Shown piece by piece: positions 37,032-50,051 of a stretch of 64,000 bases of DNA. This DNA is from Epiperipatus broadwayi (taxonomy: Eukaryota; Onychophora; Udeonychophora; Euonychophora; Peripatidae). Below the pieces are notes generated by a model, which ran no database searches, was not told where the DNA came from, and saw nothing but the letters and a program-made list of their open reading frames with translations. Within the stretch, counting starts at the first letter, position 1. Every line of letters begins with the position of its first letter. The translations under genes and the position numbers were made by a program. The stretch lies in the NCBI GenBank assembly GCA_028023455.1, contig JAQFVV010006215.1, forward strand, positions 9,819,950-9,883,949. The letters are read 5' to 3'.

Positions 37032-40000
37032 CAGTGGTCTTCAACCTTTTCACACCCGCGGACCAGTAAAAATAAAGATAAGGTTTCGCGGACCGGCAGA
37101 AGTCTATTGATAAATTTTCTTAAAGACATAAACTGCTTAGCCTTAGATGAGCATAATTGTTATAACTGACCAAAACAACACCCTAGTTACTGTGTGTAGT
37201 AATAGGGTTGATGACCTTCACATGCTGAGCATTCTTTCTTGGGTTGCACAGTCATACTGCTACAGAAAACAGTACAATAACAATCGTTCTCATTATGTGC
37301 CTGCATTGCTGCGTTTATTATTTCATTGTTAAAACATGCAAGAATAAAATGCTATTCATCTGAATGTTGGGAAATATCACAGCTAATGTAATTGCATGAC
37401 AATGATTATGATAAATGTAATATCTGTATTTAATGTTAAATATACAAAATGAAGTTATATATATATATATTGAAGCAGTCGGATCTAAGTTCGATCCTAG
37501 CTTCATGATCCTTCACATGTAGCCAACTTCAAACCCTTGTACTAACTTTGAATTTCCGATGCAATGGGGCTTTATGCGTTCAGTCCACGCTAGTTTCCTT
37601 AAAGAAAAACTATTATAAATGTGTGTTAAAATTAACTCATTTGAGATTTAAACTAATCATTTCTATTAATAAATTCATGTTAGAATTATTCATGAATTTA
37701 TATATATTATAACTGCGTGGATTGTGCGTGTATATATATTTATAAATGTTTAAATATATATAATTGTTCGAAAGTTTCATTGCGTCGGAATGTTTATTTT
37801 ACTTTTAAATAATATGTTAAATTTTTAGTGATTAAAAGCCACATTCTTTTGATAAGCTTTCAGATTTTCTCTTTCCAAAACAATGGTTAAAGTTTTTATT
37901 AATTAGAAATAGATAAGTCTTTAAAATGTTAGGACGGTCCTAATTAAAATCATTTTCTGATATTAAAAATTCATTTTCTAATTAGAAAATGAATTCAAGT
38001 TAATGAGTTTGAAAGCCTTATCAAGGGAATGTATCTGACAACAACTAGTAAATTTTTTGTAAGATTGATTTAGCCTAAAGGCACCAGAGATACAGTATAA
38101 AGAGCCCAGGAAAAGTTTCCAAGAGCTATTATTCATCATTAAGAGAAGCTATATATATTTCATTAGAGAAGTCGCCCAGTTAAATTATGAAGTAAAATAG
38201 TGTTTCTACCAAGGTGGGGGGGCTTAACTTCAAGAGTCTGACTACGGTTTCTTAAGCCCCCTGAAAATCTTTAATGTGGCTGCAATATAAAAATATATAT
38301 ACCAATCGTAAGCTGCCAAAACCTTAGAGAAATCCATCAAAATGCTATTCACCTAATTTTCAAAATGCGCGCATACGTTTCATCCAACTGGACTCTGCCT
38401 TGTGGAAACTCAGAAGTCAACCATGAAGAAATGGTAATATATTTCCTTTTGAACCTGGCCAGTTCTGAACTTTAAGTTAAAATATCTTTAAGCTATATAC
38501 TGTAAAATTGTCTTTTTGTTAATGTTATTTTAAATTATGTAGTAAGTCTCTATCTTAATCTCTAGTCTTTAAATTTAATATTTAACTTTCTCTTTTCTTA
38601 CGATGGCGGTTCATTTATTATATTATATATATATATATTGTGTGATTTATTAATATTGTTTATTTTTTATTATATGCCAATAATAACTTCAACTCGATAA
38701 TAATTTCCTTCGTTGCATTTGCCTTGTTAAATAATATATTTATTTTTACAGTAATTCTTACCCACTAGAACTATTTTGATACAGTTCTATTAATTATCGA
38801 GTTGAGTGATTTGTACAATTTTTGCTATTTTATTAATGGCTAATAACAACAAATTATTAGCTCAATTTTTAACCTATGCTCCCGGCCACTTTACTGAATT
38901 TATAATAGTTATTTATTCACATTAATTTATTATTTGCAAAAAGGTTGATAAAGGAATTAAATGAATATATATTCTAATTCAAATGTTATACTTTCTATTA
39001 ATATTCAGGAAGGGCATGGGATTTAGGGCATAATTAATATAATTTCTAATTGAATTAAATACTTTTTGATTAAAGCACGTTTGACTTTAATTTAACTTGA
39101 TCAGGTCATCACGTAGAGCACTCTTTATATAAATTGGGTTTTATTATTTAAATACGATGATTACCAAGTCATCATTTTCCGAACGTTGCTGACGCGAGCC
39201 ATCTCCTGTTTCATAGGCTTGTCCTCAGTGATATTTCTATTAGTTTAATTATCTAGGAAGAAAGCACTTCCTCCACTTGCTCGTTTATATTTGGAACACC
39301 AAAGGTTCGAGGCTACGACCCGACCTGGTTTTCCCTGTGTTCTATGGATCCTTCATATAGGGCATTGAAGACTTGTCAAATACAAGCAGCCCTGCTATTT
39401 TCTCAAATCATAGACAAGCCATTATTTTTCACATTTATTCTTATAGCTCACAAGTCGTCAGTACCGTTTATTTCTCAGTTCCAGTAAAGCCCGCTCTCAT
39501 GCTCGTAAATCGTGATGAATTGATTTTATTAAAGTCGAACAAATTAATATTTATTTATAATTAAATAAGTTTTTTATTAAATATTAAAGTTATGCCCTAA
39601 ATACGTATCTTGTTCTTTGTGAATTGATTTGCGAATGTGAAAATAAATCTCACATTCTTTCCTTTAGAATCAGAATAATAATTTCAGTCATAGCCAAATA
39701 CCTTTATCTACCTTTACTTTCTCGTCGGGGGCATAGATATATATTTATCATATAATATTGCGTAATAGTATTGGCATATAATAAGGACTGCCATTCTTGT
39801 TGTAAATATAAATTCTGTTTAAAGACTAGAGGTAATCTATATAATCACAATCTAAAAGTTGAACAAAATTATAATTATTATTAAATATTTTATTAACACA
39901 TTTGGGTTTTTTTTTTAAACTTTCTTTCTTATTCAAATTATTTTAATATTAATGCTCACTGTCTGTATTGGCAACCCGAACATATATATATGAGTTGACT

Positions 40001-40581
40001 TATAAAGATTGTTAGTTATTTTATTATACTTTATTAGAGTTAGATCAGGAGTCTCATTAATCATCATCATCCGTTGAGCTAGTTCCTTGGCGCATAGTCA
40101 TGTACCGTCGATATATGTCATCCATTGATTTGATCTGAGCTCGTGAGTTGGGTTTGAATTCAGTTTGAACCACCTGAGTTTGAACCCGACTTTGAGTTTG
40201 GGTTTGTTGATGTGTTGGCTTCTTTTTGACCGGTACAATATATATGAAGTTTGTATAATAAAAAACTTTTTTTTTTTTAATTTTAAATTTTTTTAGAAAA
40301 ATAATAAAAAATTCAATTCTATCCCCTCCCCTCCATAAAAATCTGTGAGAACTAGAAAAAAAAATTAATTTATGTATGATTGATTAGATTTTGTTTTCGT
40401 TCTGTTTTTTTTAATTGGGTAAAAATGAGATGAAAAAAATATATAAAAATTGTTTATATTAATTAAAAGTTTAAACTCTTATTATTTTGTTATTACAAAC
40501 TTTCCTGCCAGTCTAGCGCGGACCGACAAAAAACTTCTGCAGCCCGGCGCCAGTCTATGGACCAAGGGTTGAAGATCCCTG
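37032..40581. mobile_element. 3.55-kb non-autonomous hAT element inside G2 integrase
   Basis: The left end CAGTGGTCTTCAACC and the reverse complement of the right end, CAGGGATCTTCAACC, are near-identical, with further shared GCGGACC-type subterminal motifs. An exact 8-bp target duplication GCCTAAAG lies at 37024-37031 and 40582-40589. CAG ends and 8-bp duplications are diagnostic of hAT elements. The interior has no transposase: ORFs such as 36924-37169, 37147-37332 and 39373-39564 have no motif. The target frame of integrase continues directly from one side to the other when the insert and one duplication copy are disregarded. Confidence 0.9.
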
Positions 40582-41450
40582 GCCTAAAGCATTAAGAAGG
40601 TGGCAATGTATTCATATAAATCACGCTGACCCATTTAATGAACATTTATTTTTTTGTGGTTGTCAATTCATATTCAGGTCGGAATACAGATTAATTAAGA
40701 ACACTAGTTCCAATGAGACAATTGAAAAATTATGTAAAATTTTTCACATCATGACCTTTCTGAAACTTTAATTTCTGATAAGAAAACCGGATTCGCAAAG
40801 ACAAGTTTGAACAGATGAAAGGGAATAAAACAGATTACTCACACTTCCATACCCCCCCCTCTCAATTGAATGGATTGGCAGAAAAAAAAACTGTCCAAAA
40901 TTTATAATTATTAATAAATTGGGAAAAATAAAAATAGAAAGCAATTCATATCGCAATCCTGTATCAGCACTCGATTCCAGCTACTAAATCAAGCAAATCA
41001 CCTGCAGAATTATATTTAAGTCGCAAGGAAATTGTCAAATATAATACTGAGTCAGCATTCAATAAACATGAATCTACTATGTGTAAATTCATACCAGATA
41101 AACAAGTGTAGCCAAAATTAGCCTAAATAAATTTAGGATGAAAGCAATAGTAAAACAATATCTGTTGAAACAAGTAGTGATTGTTTGTACAAATGACAGC
41201 AAATTATTACATAAACATATAAATCAATTGTGAAAAGACAAGAGCATAGCTTTAACATCAGTAATATTTAAAGAAATTAACTATAACCAGAAAAATAAAA
41301 TTGAGAAACCTAAACAAGAACTCGAGCTGACCCAGCCTAACAAGAAAAAGCAAAAATGTGTACCAGAAGATACTACCACAAAAGAAGCTGATGTAAAAAT
41401 TAATCCATCTCTTGATCAGTTTAAAGAAAAAGAAAAAAATTGAGTTACCT
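40582..41450 (+). mobile_element. Ty3/gypsy copy G2, 3' part (integrase core to pol end)
   Basis: Directly after the hAT insert the integrase core resumes with RRWQCIHINHADPFNEHLFF, matching the PWQRLHIDHAGPF block. A decayed C-terminal region follows, with lysine-rich pieces near 41290-41440 typical of the polyprotein tail. A purine-rich tract and TGTAAATGTTTGAGTGTTAT near 41560 resemble the start of the G3 LTR and may be a degraded 3' LTR; this is weak. Confidence 0.75.
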
Positions 41451-42728
41451 TCATAATTTTATCCTGAATTCAAAGAAAATTTAAATCTCTGAAGTTAGAA
41501 GAAGTGTTTATGTTTGTATGTGTATGTTAAAATAAACATATAATGGTAGAAAAATAGCTGTAAATGTTTGAGTGTTATATATATGTGTGTGTGTGTGTAG
41601 AAATACAGACACATTTGAAGTTAGCAAAAATAAATAGAATAAATTTAATATAAAATAAGTAAAATTAAAACATATCAAATTAATATATAAAAGAATTCAG
41701 TTTTACAAAACGATTAATTCAACTATAAATTATTTCCTTATTTTCTGAGCTAATATAATAAATGACATGAACACATAACCTGAGGAAACAACTTTAATTA
41801 AATTCTTTAAAATCTCAAAAAAGATAACTTAATGGAATTCCATCTAAATCTAACTAAAACTAATTAATTAATAACAATTAAAATACAAAAGATTTTACTC
41901 ATGCTTGATGCATCTGCAAATAAAAAAATATATTAAACAATGTCAGCAGGACCTGAATGGATCAACAAATTAGAGAAGAATTCTAATAATTAATTAAAAG
42001 TGAAATATGGTCTAGAGAAAAAACTGAGTCTTCTTGCTCATGGAAGGTACATGTGTGTGCACACGTATTTGTAACATCACAATGCTGGATGTCATCGTGT
42101 ATTGCCTTAGATAGCTCCTACAAATATGCCACAGCAAGTTTAGGGAATTGAACAGGTTACTCCAAACTTATTTATGATTTTTGTATGTCTTCGGGTTAGT
42201 AGATAGTTAAGTTGTAAATAATTTGATAATGTGTATATGAAATATTAACATTCTTATAATTATTTATGTATTAAATCATAATCCCAAGTTGTCACAGTCT
42301 TATTAGTTTTACCATTAAAAATTTATGTAAACATATGGCTGTCATTAGGATTTAATTAGACAAAACAAACAGATCACTTAAGACAGATTTCACCTAATGA
42401 TTCCATAAAAATCTATAAAAAAAAGATTAAATATCCTATAGATATAACAATTCACTAACTTTAATACATAAATATATTGGAAAATTTTTCATCAAATATT
42501 ATATTACTTCAAACAAGAGAATAGACATCAGAAAAAGTCAAATTATCTTGCTAGCTTTGTTGGTTGGCCCAGATCATTAAAAATTCCCAAATGAATTTAA
42601 AGTTTATATCTAAGCCACTAATAATGTAACAATTTCTCTCCTAATAAATAGTTATTAATAATATAAAGAATATATTTATTTCAAATATAGTAAACCGTCA
42701 TTAAGGATATATAACAGTTGAATAACTG
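41451..42728. other. intron, no recognisable gene
   Basis: A+T-rich sequence with a (GT)n run at about 41585-41600. A G+C-richer patch at 42040-42150 has no identifiable feature. Confidence 0.4.
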
Positions 42729-42802
42729 AAACACAGGCTTATTATATACCTGTGACTATATATGTAATATATAGGGTATATGAGCACAGACTTTCACACG
42801 AT
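42729..42802 (-). repeat. third member of the ribozyme-associated repeat (no ribozyme)
   Basis: In reverse orientation this matches about 16693-16770 closely (CCTGTG.CTATATATGTAATATATAG.GTATATGAGCACAGACTTTCACA). The side where the hammerhead would lie (right of 42802) is unrelated, so this copy is truncated. Confidence 0.6.
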
Positions 42803-45800
42803 CGAACCAAGAATAGAATAGTTTAAAAACAATAAAATTTCAATGATTACAACAGCATAGTACAGAATATTGAAAATCAATCAATCACATATCATTCTAT
42901 AATTTATAAACAAACAACATAAAATATATATAATTATAGATCATTCTATAAAGATTAAATGCTATTCATAAAAGAAATAATACATAAAAACCACCCAAAA
43001 CTTCCTGATATAGTAGTTAAAGCATTCATTTGCAAAGTTACAACATGGGGATCAAATTCAAATAAAACTTAAAAGAATTATCAGATAGAATATCCCAGCA
43101 AATTTAGCAATTTTTTTCCTAGTAACAAGCCAATAACACTTCAGTTATTGATCAATAAATAGATCATTTTGCTATTGGGATAAAAAAGAAAAAAGAGGGG
43201 AAGAAAACTACAAAAGTTCTCGCCATTTTGCAATTGATTAGCTTGGTGAATAGTCTTTTTTTTTCACTAAGCTTTTCAGTGGACTTTTTAAGGCTGTTTT
43301 ATCTTCATATTTGTATAAGTAACATACCAAAAAGCATTCAAAAATAAATTTACATTTGTTCAAACCACATAAATTTCATTAGCAAATAATCATTGATTAA
43401 CATAAAGCCAAATGTAGATTCATATATTGCATGAGAGAAATGCATTAAAATATCAATCATTGCACAAATAAATTGATTTCTTACATTATTTGAACAAAAA
43501 AAATAAAATTTCAGAATAATTCTACATGACGTAAAAATATTTTAGCTCTGCCATGTGATATAGGCCCTCAGCTTTTTTAAAGGACTATTAATGTTAAATC
43601 TAACAGAAAATAAACAAAACATTTAGACTTACAAAGATAAAAAAAAATTTAAAAAAATGTTTTGCATTCACCACATCCCCAGCTGCATGATAAGTATAGG
43701 CCATTTCAATCATGAATGATTTATGCAATAAGATCATTTTGAAACAAATACTATAAAATATAAACTAATTATTAATGTAAAAACTATATCATCTTAATAT
43801 AATCTGCGTAAGTATAAAAAAATATTAGTCATTGCTTATCAAATATCTTTGAAGGATATAATATTCAGACACTCAGAAACTTTTAGAAGATTATTCCTAA
43901 TATATTTCAAGAATAGCCTGGTAAAAATGATGTGAAAAAACATCATAGATTACATAATTCAATTAACTCTTACTAAAATAAATTATGAATAATTATCTAA
44001 GTATAAATTTGTAATAAAGTTATAAATGGTTATAAATTTATTTGGAGCAAATCTGTTTTAAAATATTACTTAGCCTTAAAACATAAAAGAGAAAAGCTTA
44101 AAAAGGACAATAGATTACACAAAACACTCAATTTCTTTCCTAGAGTAAATTTTACCATTAGTGGGTAAAAACACATTCCAGCTACAGCCACTCTCTTCAG
44201 AATTAGCTGCATATGTGTCCTAATTATTTCCAAAGACCATTAACAATTTCAATTATATTGATTTCTGATCACACTGAATAATTTAATGCCTTCAGTTTCT
44301 TTTTAAATAAACCTCAATCATAATCATATGTACTCCAACATAAGCACATTTCAACAAAAATTCATTATATATTATAGTTAGTATAAGAATACAACTGAAT
44401 AATTTTAGTAATAAATTTTTCAAGATGTGAAAATATAATCAATCTATTTCCAACTACAATTTTTCATTAATTCTGAAAGAGCAATGGATTTGATAAAGCT
44501 TGAGGTAATGGTTTATTCAAGTTTATAATTTTGCTCTAAAATCAAATGACAAACTATATAAATTACAATTAAAAATCGATTGTAAATTATTGGCTATAGT
44601 ATTCTATTATTCAAGTTTTAGGCAAAAATTTAAGATATGTTCAATAAACACTTAACAAAAATCAATGTATTTCATTACAATTTAAAAATAGCAATCCACA
44701 CAAAAAAAAAAAATTGTTTGAAGTAAATAAAACTTAGATAAAATTAGAAGACTATTTGTCAACTTATTCATGAAGTTTGTTTGTTTTGTGTGTGTGTGTG
44801 TATGCGTGTGGAAAGTGGGTTTTTTTTTTTTTTATGTAATATATTAATTATGAGATAAAGTGAAAAACTCTCAACTCAAGACTCATGAATCACAAATCAG
44901 TTTTATCATTTCAAGTGCTCAAACTTCTTATGAATTTCCAAACAAACCGTTCAATTATATATATATATAACTGCTACAAGTAACATATTTTATTAAAATT
45001 CCAGAAATTAATATTGTCAATTAAATGGCTTATTAGCAATATGATAAAGATTGTGTTATACCCTTGAAATTATTGTAAATATTTTGTTGCTTTAATACTA
45101 GTTTATAATATATATTTTATCTTAAATTAATAGATTTTAATTAAAACAGTAATAAAAAATGTTTTATTTTTACTTTCTGATTTCTTTTTAAAACTAATTT
45201 TACAATGGCAATAATAGATTAGTAATATTAATGTCTTAGTTTTAAGATTACAATTGATTATGGTCAAAAAAATCTGTAAAAAAAAAATATTAAAATTACT
45301 AGCTAAAAGTTATAGATGCTTACAGCACAACTTCTTTATACTTAATATTTATAATTTTTAAAAAAAGTATTTAGTTTTGCACTTCAAAAGCAATGCTCTC
45401 TTATGAAACAAATATAAGTCTGAATAAAGTGGTACAGATTTAAAAAATCATCTCTTACCTGTTTCTCACAAAGAAGTAACTAAGTCTGAATAAAGTGGCA
45501 CAGGTAAAAAGATCACATCTTACCTGTTTTCCAGAAAGAAATAATATATATTGAGATCCAAATCTATTTTAACAAAAAGTAATAAATCAGCAAAGATTTT
45601 ATTTTGTGAACAAATATATTCACTTACTTATATAAAGCAAGACTTATGTTTGTTTCACAAAAAAGTGCTGCTGAAATTAAAAAGTAAAGTAATGTTTGAT
45701 GATAGTGATATTTTATAACTGAATTTTAGGTAATGATAAGCAACTGATTCTATTTCACATATATATACACACAGACATATGTATTAACACAGCAAAATAA

Positions 45801-45847
45801 ATTACATTGAATTAGTAAAAACCCAAAATATATATGTATTAACTAAC
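42803..45847. other. intron, possible tRNA-derived fragment
   Basis: Mostly featureless A+T-rich intron. At about 42996-43070 a stretch with TAGTAGTTAAAGCATT and GGGGATCAAATTC resembles polymerase III A and B boxes spaced as in a tRNA-derived SINE, but the cloverleaf is poor. A (GT)n tract lies at 44787-44802. Confidence 0.3.
45415..45545 (-). repeat. 66-bp tandem duplication carrying splice-site-like motifs
   Basis: Two adjacent copies, each with TAAGTCTGAATAAAGTGG and TCTTACCTGTTT. On the minus strand, the direction of the host gene, each copy reads an excellent donor (ACAGGTAAGA) and an acceptor-like CACTTTATTCAG. The short exons these would define do not keep the frame of the mapped gene (one contains a stop, the other shifts phase), so they are probably cryptic sites. 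Confidence 0.6.
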
Positions 45848-45933
45848 CCTGTCCAATTGATGTTTGCCATTAACCAATTCATTTTTTACTTCTTGATTTT
45901 TTGTAACTGAACTTTCAGTGGCATCATTGTAAT
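45848..45933 (-). CDS. candidate exon C of ankyrin-repeat gene (86 bp)
   Basis: Minus-strand acceptor TTTTTTTCAG and donor GGTTAGT bound 86 open bases entered in phase 1 and left in phase 0, matching both neighbours. It encodes a polar, acidic linker (YNDATESSVTKNQEVKNELV) between the ankyrin block and the exon at 30278. Such a linker alone would not be distinctive; the call rests on splice sites and phase. Confidence 0.6.
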
Positions 45934-46043
45934 CTGAAAAAAATGATTTTCTTTGGTGAAATGGTACTATCTAAAAATATATAAATATACTCATCAATTA
46001 AATTTGTTAAATATTTAATTTATTAATGTTTAATTTTTTTTAC

Positions 46044-46168
46044 CAATTTCACAACTTTCAGATTCATCAACCAATTCTTCCATACTTGGAGATGGCCCCC
46101 TAATTATTATTTTATAAATTTCAGATTTGCCAACAGCCAAGTCCAATGGAGTTTTACCACTAAATTTT
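46044..46168 (-). CDS. candidate exon B of ankyrin-repeat gene (125 bp)
   Basis: Minus-strand acceptor TTTATTTAAAG and donor GGTAAAA bound 125 open bases entered in phase 2 and left in phase 1. The peptide KFSGKTPLDLAVGKSEIYKI completes the ankyrin repeat begun in the previous exon (ankyrin consensus G.TPL.LA...), then continues into GPSPSMEELVDESESCEI, an acidic segment leaving the repeat fold. Only about 110 bp separate it from exon 45848-45933. Strong evidence as an exon, because the TPLDLA helix start falls exactly where the repeat requires it. Confidence 0.8.
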
Positions 46169-47577
46169 CTTTAAATAAATAATAAAAGATATATTAATTA
46201 TATTATTCAATATAGATATAGATATAAACATTTTAAAAAAATATTTGGTTATGCATATAATACTTTGTGATTCTAGTAATGCTTAACATATTTCTAAACT
46301 CTGGTCCTAATTAAAACATAAATTATTATATATTTATAAAAAGATTTTTAATGATAACAAAATCATAATTTTTGAATTAGCATAAAATAAAATATAAAAT
46401 ATTACAACTGTAATTTTTTTTTAAAAAAATCATTTAACTAAAATGATTAAAGTAGTTAGAAAAGTATCAAACAGAAATGATAATTTGTTAATTCTATATT
46501 GCTATACAGTATATATACAACTAATGAATTAAATAAAAATATTGTAAAAACAATTATTTTGAATATTAGAACTATGATTTTACTAAAGACAATATATTTT
46601 ACTGTTAGAACTAAAAAAAATTTAGATATAGAAAATCAGCTATGACAGACATAATCGAGTAGATATTGTTTTAAGGCCAAAACACATCCATAAATAATAG
46701 ACATCAGATATTAGGATAAAACATTTTTATACGTCTGACTTTTTTTTTCATCTAATTTTTTTATAAAAATATTTTTGTTTTATCACTTGGTGATGGTATA
46801 GTGATGAAATGAAAATCATATATCAAAAAATTAAAGAAAAATATAAAAATAATTGATGATGATAATGGAAATTGAAATACTGTTGTAAAACATAAAAAAG
46901 ATAAAATTGAAAATAAGTTAGATATACAATAGAAAAGAAAATGTAAAGATTCTATAAAGATAATAATGATAAAAACAAATGCATGATTTAAGAATCACAG
47001 GAAGCAACTTTTCGAGAAAAGCTTCAAGTGATATGAGTAAAATAGAAAACTTATATCCTGAAACTTGCATAAGCTTGGATCTCAATTCACTACAAGTAGA
47101 GCTGAGATTTAAAATGAAACAAAAATGAAATGGGCTATTAAGAAATTGAAAAAAGAGACATTAAAAAAAAAAAAGTATACTTTAAAAAGTTAAATAAAAT
47201 TAGTTCAAAACAAAGATCATAATTATTTTTTTAAAAAAATGTAAAAGAAAGAGTAATAATGACAACAGGCTTCAAAATACATATTTAAAAAAAACTCTTG
47301 GATCAGCAACAAAATAATTACTAAAATGATAGATTTGACAAATGTAGAAAATAGACAGATAAAAAAATCACAAAAGGAGTGGAAATTAAGTATATAATAA
47401 AATAAAATAGGATAGGTGAGAAAATCAGAACTGCAGAAATGAAGTAATTATTGAAAAAAAAAAAAATGTCAGGTTAGTGGTAAAAGAGTAAGCTGTATTG
47501 AAAACGTGAAAAAAATATATGCATGGCTTTTGTATGAAAAAGACTTTATTTAATAAATAATTATGAAATAGATAATG
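46169..47577. other. intron, no recognisable gene
   Basis: A+T-rich sequence. The purine-rich plus-strand stretch 46850-47410 translates into lysine-rich pieces (AIKKLKK, SQKEWKL) reminiscent of LINE linker regions but without a diagnostic motif. Confidence 0.35.
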
Positions 47578-47582
47578 CAATA

Positions 47583-48075
47583 TGCTGTATACCCCACGAG
47601 GTACATTATTATACCAGCTGGGTGGCATCCCTAATAAATGAAACAACACAGTTAAAACTTAATGAGTTTATTTACTCATAACAAATAATAAAAATCTATA
47701 AATAACTTAATGAAACAAAGCATTAATCTTCTTAGAAGATATCTACAAGAATGTGTGTGTAAACATTTCTATACATACATGCTTAAATCATTAATATGTG
47801 TCCATTTAACAGAATTTTTGCACATTTTGTTCACACACACTTAATTATATCTGTGGTTTTGTATTGTGCAATTTGTGCATAGTTAGAATTAATTAGCATG
47901 AAATTAATAAAAGTTCAGTACAATGCAAATTTTCTAAAGTCGATATGATGAAAGATAGTTATCCAAGTGTTGTGCAGTAACCAGAAAATATCTTTATTTA
48001 TGTTAAATAGTATACATAGAAACAAATATATACATACACACACAAACATTGTACTGTAACATTGCAAATATTTCA
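47583..48075 (-). repeat. 3' LTR of Ty3/gypsy copy G3
   Basis: A 493-bp LTR with TG at the left end and CA at the right end, matching the LTR at 51350-52197. The 5-bp target duplication CAATA precedes it (47578-47582) and recurs after the other LTR (52198-52202). On the minus strand the LTR starts TGAAATATTTGCAATG and is preceded by a polypurine tract (AGAATGAGGGAAGATGT, 48076-48092). Confidence 0.85.
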
Positions 48076-49682
48076 ACATCTTCCCTCATTCTAGAAAATC
48101 AAGCTTTATTACACAAAATAATTTTGCAATCTCATACATTTCCAACAAACACAAGCAGGACTTGTTAGAGATCAATATCTTTCCTCCTGCTGTTCAGTAG
48201 TTTTCTCTTCCAGCGATGACTGTTGGAAATGGGGGAATCTACTACTGGTAAAGTCTCTAAATCATTAAATGAATTATTCTGTTTGGATAAATCTGTATCA
48301 GGTAACTGCTTTTCACTCGTCAAAACTAAGTCAAATGGCTGCTGTGCTACATGTGCAAGCTCATCCTGTTTTATGGAAGTATTATCTGTGTTAAGTGTAG
48401 AACAGGTACTAACATTTTATTCTCTCTAACAATTCAGGTTAATGAATTCTTAAGTGGTTCTTATGTATCTACCATTAGCAATCTGAACTTCTCATAAATG
48501 CTTTGAGATAATTCTGGTTATTACTCCCAGAAACCGTTTTCTTTTCAAAATATCACATGTCTAGACAATGTCATCAAGTTTGCAATTTTCTTCATCCATG
48601 TGGCTTTGCTTTGATACAATATTTGTAGACATTAGCGCTGATAAATGTGTTTGAAATTTTTAACACATTAACATCCCAGAAGGTGTTTTGGTTAAACGTG
48701 ACAATGGTTAAAGTTTCACTAATATCATTGCATGAAGACATTTAACATGTTTTTTCAAAAGCTGTACAACTTTCTCCACTAAGTCATAAGTGGTATGATA
48801 GTGTCAATATATGGTGTATTCCCTTAATAATTAATAAGTTTTCATACAAAACTAGCACAAAGTCAGTTCCTTTATTGAAGACTATAGTTTCAGGGTAACC
48901 ATATTTTCTGCACTTCTACTCTTAACACTTTTATATTCTATCCATTTAGAATATGAATCTGTAAGTACATTTCCATTAAATGAACTGCTGTGATCTATGT
49001 GGAGTCTCTGCCATGGTTTATTTGTTTTAATCCAATCTTCTAATTTTTTTGGTGGCATCTTAGCAGTAGATTGGCAGTCTTCATAATATTTAACTGTCTG
49101 CACAATCTAATGACTCCTAGTTCTCCATTGCTACAATTTCCATATTCTTGGTATTATTATCAATTGTATCTGCCTAAATTCCTCCTCCTTGCAATTTGTA
49201 ATACCATTGCAATTCATCTTTATTCTTTTTCTTTAATTGAATTCCTAGTGGTCGAAACCAATTCCTTCCTAGAAATGGATCTCACTTCACAATGTAAAAA
49301 GTTAGCAATTTTGCTTTAGATTTTAACTCGACCTGTACCATTACTTTTCGATGTACTTCAATCCCATTGCCATTTACGTCAGTGGCTAAGACCTCCACTT
49401 TCTCAACAGTAATGTTCTTTTTAGACCTCGATTATTTCTGTCCAATCCTTTTGTGAGATTAAGGACAATTCCATGCCATTATCAATTTCTATATTGATTT
49501 TTTGCTTATGAATACATGTGTTCTGCAAAATATGTTTATTGTCCATGTCATTTATTTTATATCCATTTTTCTCTGTTTCCTTTTCCCTGCGATTGACATC
49601 CGCACATAAATCTCCCTTTCTATTTTCATCCTTTGGGCAACAAACGTGATATAATAAAGAGCATGCTAATAACTCTAACAAG
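48076..49682 (-). mobile_element. G3 pol remnant (protease and integrase; RT/RNase H missing)
   Basis: Minus-strand remnants. The 49421-49681 stretch ends in KINIEIDNGMELSLISQKDW, the protease active-site region with the catalytic DTG altered to DNG. At 48882-49103 there is an integrase stretch: CQSTAKMPPKKLEDW, KPWQRLHIDHSSSFNGN and DSYSKWIEYK. The region between (about 49104-49420) is far too short for RT and RNase H, so about 1.5 kb has been lost. The end of pol, near 48180-48240, has serine- and glutamate-rich residues before a stop and the polypurine tract. Confidence 0.75.
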
Positions 49683-49818
49683 CTTTATTGATAAATGACA
49701 CAAAAAAAACCATTTAAAATCTCTATCTTAAAATTATCCCCAGTCCCAGACCGGTTTCTAGCTATTGGCTTTCCTTAGTGTGTCATTAGAATATTTCTGA
49801 CACCAGATCCAAAATATC
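49648..49818 (-). repeat. ~190-bp module, copy a (inverted)
   Basis: Reverse-orientation copy of the modules at 49858 and 50224. Read on the minus strand it contains AGGAAAGCCAATAGCTAG, ACCGGTCTGGG and TAGAGATTTTAAATG, and then TTATTAGCATGCTCTTTATT. It forms a foldback with copy b across a 40-bp gap. Confidence 0.75.
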
Positions 49819-49857
49819 AACCCAAAGCCAGCATTTATCTGATAGTAAAATCCAGCT

Positions 49858-50051
49858 ACCTGATGTCTGAAATATTCTAGCGCCTCACTAAGAAAATCCA
49901 ATAGCTAGAAACCAGTCTGGGGCTGGGGATAAATTCTAGATAGAGATTTTAAATGCAGAATTTCTCTTGCATTTATTGATAAAGCTTGTTAGAGCTATTA
50001 GCATGCTCTTTATTTTAGTTTATAATTACAAACTTATCAAATTAAGTCATG
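49858..50051 (+). repeat. ~190-bp module, copy b
   Basis: Contains CTGAAATATTCTAGCGCCTC, CCAATAGCTAGAAACC, GTCTGGGGCTGGGGATA and a local hairpin AAATGC..GCATTT around 49951-49973. Same orientation as copy c, with a repeat period of about 377 bp. Confidence 0.8.

Noticed and set aside
39020-39605. TTTAGGGCATAA and its complement TTATGCCCTAAA about 560 bp apart, a possible MITE inside the hAT element
   Set aside because: A 12-bp match at this distance is expected by chance in a window of this size, and no target duplication is seen.
49858-49890. CTGATGTCTGAAA in module copy b as a ribozyme core
   Set aside because: No room for stem II, and copies a and c do not preserve the motif.
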